From Monocercomonoides exilis (lineage: Eukaryota > Preaxostyla > Oxymonadida > Polymastigidae), in contig LSRY02000036.1 in NCBI GenBank assembly GCA_001643675.2, positions 786,001 through 850,000 of the forward strand: 64,000 nucleotides of DNA, read 5' to 3'. Below the pieces are notes generated by a model that did no database searches, was not told where the DNA came from, and was given only the letters and a program-made list of their open reading frames with translations. A program made the position numbers and the translations under genes. Below, piece after piece: positions 59,301 to 64,000 of this stretch (the stretch's first letter is position 1; the number at the start of each line of letters is the position of its first letter).

Positions 59301-59396
59301 GAAGAAGAGGAAGAAGAGGGGATAGAAGAGGAAGAAGATGGGATGAGCGAATCAATAAGCAAAGAAGAAGGGAGGAAAAGCCGAAAATACTTGTGA
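50334..59396 (+). CDS. Secreted beta-helix receptor with transmembrane segment and cytoplasmic pseudokinase, copy 2
   Basis: An intronless ORF of 3020 residues. A signal peptide (MFTVFFGLQVLSMVCG) precedes about 2500 residues of pectin-lyase/Pmp-like beta-helix repeats with NCTFxxC, GGGI and FxxCxA motifs. Five CGxxxxxC-type punctuations (near 51846, 52869, 54123, 55275 and 56424; e.g. YCGYAEFPCLTLKHSL) divide the ectodomain into modules of about 340-420 residues. TM helix: residues 2555-2579 (IWPIIVVILAVMFLIVLIIS onward), then RWKKVK. The cytoplasmic part has a phospho-site-like Ser/Thr/acidic linker (TPSPSISSTSTTDTSDTEST) and a kinase-like domain (about 2735-3000) with LVNLSPHIVLF instead of HRDLKPENILL, no DFG, and intact RWKAPEL and IPFGE. 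The C-terminus is a Glu run absent from copy 1. Likely a surface protein signalling through a scaffold-type pseudokinase. Confidence 0.9.
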   Translation: MFTVFFGLQVLSMVCGGNEGCVKNLNLVKHFGSNLLNCIHCNIASTIEIKCLLLNTSLKLQKVLISQDFCGCAFFIDDKSSLIAENAQLLKKSKISMSLFESDGTCVLLNVSLTRNNFCSYSESIVGMRNQCSSLLLKHCDWKNIAYKGSESFIRSGTGSFVSMLKCGCTNISENCLMNEKMKREDSITESHMEDSIVMSSMNVLEGGIASGTQGSGVFLCSNCTFYRNERRDWRIRNTDRLPTTETQTFKNAEWIECSAEYGGALYVHDNSSTTLTVENSSFVKCKATSTRGGGIYALNIGECTVKHSVFEECYCASSTDWGGAGVEISGISIQPFLENCLFEDCWSENDGGGLSIIASSSSITTDCILDCSFKNCSSHNITNGGGGGYDVINSQRFVLKNCLFQHCLSEHVGGGCCISLNENNGNVLCFCYFHNNSAPIGNDVATPNYNNNSQIFWCFSSGTDGNRYNAKGSDKSEWLPNNGGKCRFVSSKLTQSKAKDTYSCGLNESYACLTISHCLSQLIVGFVEEMKVLSGTVVEGKGVDIGEKTICLSGVSPSGSAIETKFEANGLSLFCVGAGELAVNDLFVVHNTSFENNRRSRLFEIQGRGLMDVKRMNISMDAAHSEERSIQNSLVKVDGGELKMQDVKWLQTFSTTSVISLSQEAAVSLSLDNCTFSNIVRTTAGSSLMSSGEGSFSITLEGCTIYGCGSEDSVFGGGMMVEAGNIGSLRMNGGFVKNCYASTIQGRGGGIGLKVKDTSADFLISSTFEGNRAKWGSDIFVDSIDLGTTATSGKITSLTASNSTINKIRGFHNGDETIPIPLCVYLIYLPEEIVASNVDAFDHSYCGYAEFPCLTLKHSLTRQEEEKKIVVDGMIAMEEELIFDSFKHTIKGNDENSGWKVIDDSDGSGEGMITVNTNMNLRTLIFSIPSILPNHEAFFSSSSQSFSLEDCSLTFQGSQSALSYVFLSTTAGEVSVSSLNVLHLTIGNFPLINLDESNAAGTFTSMNIEDISSTTNGVLFGVENGASFSIKDSTLSVKASSQTDLQSGSIQMISTNSAKLLKFTNNSISGFKGIEGNGGAIECTLGRDCSLEIVGGMMRECKVNGGNGGGLWVEMKEGSSFTVGNLTEADSAKTTSLNDENDFFGLTNCRAMQTAGGECGYGGGIYLHLDDEASSFILKEVLFSGCDAREGKEIFINANDHSSVMSRSSIGFGVDLNDFAKLDVFERSTLNETFAIPLVLYLWNNYSGCGFVGGGLLSHDFSKCGFEEFPCCTISKAASVHFEGKKKDVALLEPFVFEEELELTSNEWSIKGKVENIKCDVSDQKKGTQSGFIANAVFVSMTGIIFSLKRSLTFHESVFECCLGKLTLSKCGMEGGAEAISTVFVKAVGGIVEVIGFGCERGAKWGSSLFVVEGNAESVSSMNMAKSDFGEITFGDGCVVECHNGIINEMSGCSFSSIARSQGSGGCVSVSNNKDDEDRRDFKVEINDCSFEGCTITGEEGNEIGGGALFCEASSKTSLVVSGCKFYCCTAPYGEGSVGYVGGIMMNILKEEEEGKAGFVIYSPVFSSGKPNNAKYGKDLFVSSPSLINSIKNETLPFVKDRLEKLTEDSLRGYDGGNKECAIPLIYFWKGIGTNVVVARGGNNVVACGLLEYPCGSVDYGVKRGSDLGIESIVVQGTCDVWSEMSVSGMRLEGTDGESDKIQFVTEIEGNGNVVVECRGVVQFKEVGMMIPTVFDNGAGTLIQTGSNAIKTSIVGCSFHMKDDAEGELSFVLISASKGIVSIEKTNIVGFSTTHEIMSISTKCVVIMNNVIFEDITLSGKSAIATTESVISGRGNDDAEEVWNILFDKCTFMNVKHSASNNPSLLCCDAPNEVRLKMDNSTIDGCGSASSHEGGGVFFLLNEKGRLEMNHTNVTDCFCSNIGRGGGLFLKTQSVAKKTLPFVLSNITFRGNVASKGRDVFVKCTDLDTQISEWQFLINFGEPFVKELAIWGCAADNYGDEEDLLRRVFVFRNEFIFVSSIMGNNSDSKNCGEMKGACSSLNVGVSHIIPSDYSQLYVWNETRLTGSCSAEKVTIKSMEANRNAEIKIWEINFGGEGVVTTSEFARLERVKFVFEGTGNIGCSCLIHQLNGSLIVESVSFLSENRSEENSQILFDCSLIVVEDGLFEAEKCSVGHLKFSKPVFEILSSERATFEDLSVSDVECKSSMFECGKSENVGISKLSATNISLQDRSLISFEAINSSLVFSLMQSSFSNIIKTASGSCIICTTQPMTGFEMLNCSFRECTSELQKGSQVSVANANKIFLDSCVFVGDLVGYFEKMNVAMDEICRWNGSAIDFSSSSAVMKDTTISNSSKGGMTVRGGSVTIEKGEFLNNNPFIENYPSLRRNIICSDSASLTISSLKGGDGVMPNSSLWILDDGCSLEGMAGERASSFFIPVLEGASTSENGGGTEIQFKGVLLLPCDLSFRLILSAGDTDLIETYHFAEDGFVSEAEAVGMVPSRNLSSIPDETDVSVMIVYGKRLSATDAFVLKNRSEPKANGDERVVEGGKEGKSIWPIIVVILAVMFLIVLIISVIFIVRWKKVKNEAEDLREIVNDNIRKDPKAFEMVTMEMLPEEQWRRAEREAEKKSDERIKKRVYVKSLGHSESSEHLLSESGSTEYILGRDSDKIPQWMLEKVDEEEDEETRKRTPSPSISSTSTTDTSDTESTFVRGEDLCPTTSSMSNLVDAMACSSPHEKLIVDLRDSLFMLLHGKNEKKEMAIGTLKEREQTAAQVLFWVANLALHSFSEMDNPLQSLVNLSPHIVLFSEHMVICIVMHSDFSSDDDSDSSSISSSTVVTSASDDDDDDDRDSLPSSAFEDEDDNFKKECLRWKAPELQMNKKMGATEKSVAFSVGMMLWECLTLQIPFGEYEAEAAGQKIVNGEVPNVGLVKDTPYLEFWRLCVSWNEADRPSLSGMKRELIGHFPAGAVMVTLTDAICDSLREEEEEEEEEEEEGIEEEEDGMSESISKEEGRKSRKYL
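57950..59102 (+). repeat. Tail segment shared with first receptor gene (copy at about 18770-19921)
   Basis: DNA nearly identical to 18770-19921 in the same orientation, offset close to 39179 bp in the best-conserved part. Divergence resumes abruptly after the QKIVNGE codons: this copy continues VPNVGLVKDTPYLEFWRL, the other RPNIEIISESRMKG. Confidence 0.85.
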
Positions 59397-59763
59397 TGAT
59401 GGTCGTATTGGTTTTCATTCTTTTGAGAAGGGCTTTCTTTGCTTTCTTCTTTGAGTATTATTCGTTGAATGAGAAGTGGAGAGCAGAACGTGAATTTTCC
59501 CAGTGAGTTCAGTCTGCTTTCCATTTTTCGATTTTCTTCGAATCAGAATCAAAATGTTTCAAAAACAAATTTTTATTTATTATCATTTGGACTTTTGTTT
59601 TCAATTTTTTGTGGAAGAGGCGTGTGTTTTATGGTGCTTTTAGCATCACCATTTTATTCGGTTAATAACAACGCAAAGCAAATTCAAATCAAGTTGAACA
59701 TTAAAACGAGTTTATTTATTCATTGAACGAATTCAAAATACAAAGCATATACCAATATATATG

Positions 59764-60005
59764 TGTCTAAATTTTTTTTGAAAGTTCCTTTTGTTTAATT
59801 TACAAATAGAATAAAAATTTCATATTTCGATCAAATATCTGTTCCCATTCACCAAATTCAGCTATCATAAAAACAAAATTTTGACAATGTTATTATTTCC
59901 ATTTTTGTGAATTTTCATGATTAGGAACAGAAATTTGATCGAAATATGAGATTCTTATTGCATTTGAAAATTAAACAAAAGGAACTTTTCAAAAAAATTT
60001 AGACA
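59764..60005. mobile_element. MITE-like element, TGTC family
   Basis: 242 bp with imperfect long inverted ends (left TGTCTAAATTTTTTTTGAAA, right TTTCAAAAAAATTTAGACA). TATG flanks both sides (59760-59763 and 60006-60009), read as a 4-bp target-site duplication. It is related to the degenerate copy at 12552-12800. Confidence 0.7.
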
Positions 60006-60330
60006 TATGTATTAAAGAAAAAAGGAATTTGTATTATTTCTTTCATTATTCGATTTTGTTTGAAATTTTCACAGTGACAAATTGAAGATACAGTCAAAAC
60101 AGAAAATAATCTCAATAAAAACAATCAACATCTGATGTTGATTCTTTTTCATATCATTTCTTTGTTCAAAGAAATATCATTTTTTTATAATTTAGGTGAG
60201 AAAAGTTAACAGTTGAATTGAATGTTTATAAATGAATGGAAAAAGAATCTTTATAGAATCATAAATAAAATAAAGTCAGTATGAGATAATTAATGAGATA
60301 CCATAATAACATTAATTAATAGAGTTATAA

Positions 60331-60333
<3 letters not shown>

Positions 60334-60370
<37 letters not shown>
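60334..60370. repeat. A37 homopolymer
   Basis: 37 consecutive A on the plus strand, flanked by TATAACTT on the left and GTTATA on the right, so the flanks are short inverted repeats. It may be a retroposed poly(A) tail or simple slippage; no retrogene body was identified. Confidence 0.85.
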
Positions 60371-60373
<3 letters not shown>

Positions 60374-61351
60374 ATATTGCATGACATCTCACTTCAAGCA
60401 CAGTTATTGATTGCTATGAATTAACAATTGAGTAGATTTTATGTTACCACTTATTTAATGCTTTTAAATAACTATCATCTGAAAAAAAATGAAAAAAGTT
60501 ATTTTTTGAAATTTGATTTGTAATTGAAAGTTTTTTATTTTGGAAGATGCGTTTTATAGACTTTTTGACTATGAACAACAATCTATACACGATTTTGAAC
60601 GATTTGAAAATTTTCAGAAAAAAGAGTCAAAAGTGAATTAAGAATTATCGAAATGAATAAAAACCTGGAGTAATTTATAGAAAAAAGATGTGTATTTTAA
60701 AAGGAGTTGATTATCTTTTAGAAAGATTAAAAAAAAAAGAAAAGTTCAAAGAATGAATTGTTATTTTGGGAGAATAGGGTGATTCATCAACCAAAACATT
60801 ATTTGAATTACGGTTGAAATAAAAAAACAATTTTTTTCAAACAATCATATGTGTGATAAATTTTTAAATCATAACTATTTTCGGTATGTTTATTCTTCAA
60901 AGGTTTAATTTTTTTGAAGAAGATTTATTCATTCAAAAGAAAAAACACGACAATTGTTTCAAAAGACAATGTTTGAGATTCAATTCAAGAAAAAATTATC
61001 TTCAAGAGGAGGAACGACTTTTTTTTGTTCATTTATCTGAATTCAAAGTGAATTCTCAAACAGAAAAATTTAACAGACAAATTAAAAAATCAAAAATATC
61101 ACCCACATGTTTATAAACAACGATGCAAATTGCTGCAAATTAATATTGAATTTTTGTTGTGATGATAGTTTTTTTATTAAGTCCGGATAAAAAAACCTCC
61201 CTTAACCATTATTCAAATTGCGCTCAAATACAAGAAAAGATATGAAGTATTTGCAAAATGTTCAAAATAATCATATTTCTCTGGTCATTCACTAGTATAA
61301 AACAACTAACATGAATCTGAATTTTTGAATAGTTTTGAAAATTTTGAAGAT

Positions 61352-61607
61352 GGGTGATTATTTTTGATATCATATTTTTCCATTTAAAATATTCGGTTTG
61401 AAAAAACTCCCTTGAATATCAACAAAAGAATACTGAAAAGTGAAAAGGTTAATAAGAAAAATTCTCATCTTTATTTTAGCTGATTCACTCATTCTTAAAA
61501 CATTTGTGATAATTTAACAATTCAAACACAAAGTCTCTTCCCAATTACAAACAACGTTTGATATATCGATACCCCAAAAAAAGTTATGATTACAAAAATA
61601 ATCACCC
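61352..61607. mobile_element. MITE-like element, GGGTGAT family, copy 2
   Basis: 256 bp. The left end GGGTGATTATTTTTGATATC is mirrored on the right by ATTACAAAAATAATCACCC. AGAT flanks both sides (61348-61351 and 61608-61611). The interior shares blocks with copy 1 at 11775 (TCATCTTTATT, CAAAGTCTCTTCCCAATTAC against CAAAATCTCTTCTCAATAAC). Confidence 0.75.
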
Positions 61608-62068
61608 AGATTATCAAAATTTCGATCTTGAATAAAGATTAAAAAATTCGTTTGAATATTTTTCGATTTTTCTTTAAAGTTTTCCGATTGAGAACAATTT
61701 TTTGTGTATTTTTAGAAGATTTTTTCAGACAAGAGAAATAACAGGATTTGAAAGAAAGTAAACTTTAAATCACCATGAAGTGATGTCTTTTGTTTACCAT
61801 CAAAGTAAATCGTTGGAAAATACTGAAGTGCGTCTCAAATCAACAAGCAATAAAATTAACAAACAAATACAAATTGAATGCAGAGATACAAAAATGAAAA
61901 AATATCAAGCAATAAAATATCTTTAATTATTATTCTGAAAAAATGAAAAGTTGTACCAAAAAATAAGAAGGAATCAAAATACAATGGCATGACGTTCATT
62001 TCAATTGTTGCATGGTATTTGTTCAGTCATCCACACAGCAGCCGAACAATCAAAGCAATCACTCAAAC

Positions 62069-63628
62069 TTAGTAATCCCCTTTCATCCATTCCGGAACCT
62101 CGCTCTCAACATAGTTCTTCCAAAATGTCTTCATCGTCCACCCTTCCTTGTTGCTGATGTTTGCATCGTGCCTCATCCACTCCGGCGGTTCGCTCTTAAC
62201 ATTCGCAATCCACAGCATCGCCATCGTCCTCCCGCTCTTGTCCACTTGTGTAGTTCTGTGCCTCATCCACTCTGGCGGTGCTGTCTTCACCCACGTAATC
62301 CAGTGCATAGCCATCGTCATTCCATTCTGGTCAATAAACACTGCCTCGTGTCTCATCCACTCTGGCGGATCTGTTTGAACATCCCCAATCCAATGCATCG
62401 CCATCGTCCATCCGTTCTCATCCCCAACCGTAACCTCGTGCCGCATCCACTCTGGTGGTTCTGATTTGACGTGTCTGATCCAGTGCATCGCCATTGTCCA
62501 CCCGTCCTTGTCCACTTGCATTCCCCTGTGCCTCATCCACTCCGGCGGTTCTGTTTTCACATTCACAATCCATATCATCGCCATCGTTCTCCCATATATG
62601 TCCCCACGCCCCACATCGTGCCTCATCCATTCCGGAGGTTCGCTCTTCGCATTCTCTATCCACAGCATTGCCATTGTTCTTCCTTCCTCGTCTCCCTCTG
62701 TCGCCTCGTGCCTCATTTCCTCTGAAGGCTCTGCTTTTTTTTCAACAATCCAGTTCATCGCCTCTGTTCTTCTATTTCTGTCAAAAACTTTCGCTTCGTC
62801 CTTTCCTCCTTCCAAACTTTCGCATTTTCTCTCATTTTCACAGCTCGATCCCTCTCTTCTCTTTTCTTTATCGTGAGGTGCTTTGTCCGCCTTCATCCAT
62901 TCTGGTGGATCTGTTTTGATGTGCTTTATCCACAGCATGTCCATCGTCCAGCCATCATTGTTCGCAAGTGCGGGATCATGTCTCATCCATTCTGGTGGCT
63001 TTGTTTTCACATTTTTAATCCAGATCATCGCCATCGTCCATCCGTCCTTGTTGCGCAGGGTGATGTCATGTCTCATCCATCCCAGAACATCCGTTTTAAC
63101 TTTACTTATCCACAGCATTGCCATCGTCCAGCCATCATTGTCTGCAAGTGCAGGGTCGTGCCTCATCCATTCCGGTGGAGTATTTTCTTTCAAAATAATC
63201 CAATTCATTGCCATTGTTCTTCCCCAAATATCTTTAAGAGTATTATCATGCTTCATCCATTCTGGTGGTTCTGTTTGAACATGATAAGACCACAACATAG
63301 CCATTGTCCATCCGTTATTGTTGCAAAGTGTGATATCGTGTCTCATCCAAATTGGTGGTTCTGTCCTCACATGACTTATCCATAGCATCGCCATTGTCCG
63401 TCCGCCATTGCCGCCAAGTGTGATATCGTGCCTCATCCATTCCGGTGGTTCTGTCTTCACATTCTCTATCCATTTCATAGCCATTGTACTTCCATCATCA
63501 CCTCCGATTGTTATATCATGTCTCATCCACTTTGGAGGCTCTGTTTTGTTCTTCCTGATCCAATTAATTGCCTTTGTATCTCCTAAAAAGTCTTTCTCAG
63601 GATTTAAAGAACCCGCTTCATTTCCCAT
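62069..63628 (-). CDS. Protein of sixteen ~30-residue ankyrin-like repeats
   Basis: A single ORF of 519 residues that is almost entirely tandem repeats with consensus DxDGWTMAMxWIxxVKTEPP followed by EWMRHDxTxG. I count 16 units of 30 residues (90 bp), the first and last degenerate. A charged non-repeat spacer of about 30 residues (KEKRREGSSCENERKCESLE onward) sits between units 8 and 9. The DGxTxAMxxI core corresponds to the DGxTxLHxA core of ankyrin repeats. The shortened unit with PPxxWxHD resembles ankyrin-derived repeats known from parabasalid proteins. Such solenoids mediate protein-protein contacts. No signal peptide, TM helix or catalytic domain is seen. The ATG at 63628 opens the repeat array almost directly. 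Confidence 0.85.
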   Translation of the reverse strand: MGNEAGSLNPEKDFLGDTKAINWIRKNKTEPPKWMRHDITIGGDDGSTMAMKWIENVKTEPPEWMRHDITLGGNGGRTMAMLWISHVRTEPPIWMRHDITLCNNNGWTMAMLWSYHVQTEPPEWMKHDNTLKDIWGRTMAMNWIILKENTPPEWMRHDPALADNDGWTMAMLWISKVKTDVLGWMRHDITLRNKDGWTMAMIWIKNVKTKPPEWMRHDPALANNDGWTMDMLWIKHIKTDPPEWMKADKAPHDKEKRREGSSCENERKCESLEGGKDEAKVFDRNRRTEAMNWIVEKKAEPSEEMRHEATEGDEEGRTMAMLWIENAKSEPPEWMRHDVGRGDIYGRTMAMIWIVNVKTEPPEWMRHRGMQVDKDGWTMAMHWIRHVKSEPPEWMRHEVTVGDENGWTMAMHWIGDVQTDPPEWMRHEAVFIDQNGMTMAMHWITWVKTAPPEWMRHRTTQVDKSGRTMAMLWIANVKSEPPEWMRHDANISNKEGWTMKTFWKNYVESEVPEWMKGDY

Positions 63629-64000
63629 TTCCTTATTATTTTAGGTGGACTGCAATTGCTTGTTGCTTGCAAACAAGCGATTCAACAAATATGTTTGATC
63701 TTTCAAAAATTCTGTTTCGTTATGGGTTGACACCAGTATTTCGATATTTTAATCGAACATTTCGAGATTCATTTTATACAATGAGAAAAAGAAAAATTTA
63801 TGGAAATGAAATTTTTATTTCAAATAATCTGTGTTTATTCAAGATTTCCCAGTTCATTTGAACATAAAATATTTTTATTTAGAAAAAGAGTTATTAAATT
63901 CCAATTAATCATTTTTCAAAAATTTGAAAACCTCTTTTGAAGAAAGAAGTATGGAAAAACCATGAATGGTTCAACACAATCACTTTATATAATCGAAAAA
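63629..64000. other. Intergenic or unresolved end of window
   Basis: AT-rich DNA upstream of the ankyrin-like gene. A plus-strand frame to 63861 reads through the 5' end of that gene in antisense and lacks recognisable features. No gene is supported. Confidence 0.4.

Larger units (their letters stand above)
59397..62068. other. AT-rich intergenic region with MITEs
   Basis: About 2.7 kb between the 3' ends of the receptor gene (plus) and the ankyrin-like gene (minus). It contains the elements at 59764-60005 and 61352-61607, an A37 homopolymer at 60334-60370, and a solitary GGGTGATT end near 60777. Short ORFs are AT-rich noise. Confidence 0.6.

Noticed and set aside
58715-59524. 269-codon minus-strand ORF and other long antisense frames over the receptor tails
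   Set aside because: They mirror the acidic and Ser-rich coding sequence of the plus-strand receptor genes and have no independent features.
60777-61103. Fourth GGGTGAT...ATCACCC element
   Set aside because: The ends match only over seven bases, the flanks (AATA and ACAT) differ, and the arms beyond the termini are not complementary.
1-64000. Non-standard genetic code (TAA/TAG read as Gln, reported for some oxymonads)
   Set aside because: Genes end at TAA or TGA where homology ends, and TAA/TAG do not occur inside the conserved frames.

Overview
This is nuclear DNA of a unicellular eukaryote. Genes carry short spliceosomal introns (45-224 nt), intergenic DNA is very AT-rich, and several products are eukaryote-specific (CLC channel, ERH, dymeclin, SCY1-like pseudokinase, F-box protein, CFAP96). 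A CFAP96 homologue and an enolase of the sperm-flagellum ENO4 kind point to a flagellate. Giant secreted beta-helix proteins with a cytoplasmic pseudokinase, ankyrin-like repeats ending in a PPEWMRHD-type motif, and housekeeping proteins bloated by poly-Ser tracts resemble what is known from metamonads, especially oxymonads (Preaxostyla); that placement is an inference. Stops used are TAA and TGA, and long ORFs read without TAA/TAG inside, so the standard code applies.

Layout: 1-593 (-) 5' part of a CLC chloride channel; 793-1314 (+) a divergent ERH paralogue; 1556-3283 (+) a secreted vitellogenin-N-like protein; 3783-11165 (-) a giant dymeclin; 11166-13316 intergenic with MITE-like elements; 13317-20166 (+) beta-helix receptor-pseudokinase 1; 21488-23643 (-) a nine-exon, eight-TM tetraspanin-like protein; 23745-24302 (+) ERH; 24645-26757 (-) an F-box/RCC1-like/RGG protein; 26978-29283 (+) a charged coiled-coil protein; 29530-30902 (+) CFAP96; 31259-31948 (+) a deoxynucleoside-kinase-like enzyme; 32231-34744 (-) a pseudo-enolase; 35134-46557 (-) a giant SCYL2-like pseudokinase; 46558-50333 intergenic with a 1000-bp palindromic transposon; 50334-59396 (+) beta-helix receptor-pseudokinase 2; 59397-62068 intergenic with MITEs; 62069-63628 (-) an ankyrin-like repeat protein.

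Functional themes: membrane traffic (dymeclin, SCYL2), flagellum or microtubules (CFAP96, ENO4-like), cell surface (two receptor pseudokinases, tetraspanin-like, CLC), and RNA or protein turnover (two ERH, F-box). Three gene pairs are head-to-head with 100-220 bp between start codons. I rebuilt the exon structures by eye from frame, protein homology and splice signals. Of 29 inferred donors, 17 begin GTTT, which is unusual. No rRNA, tRNA or CRISPR was seen.
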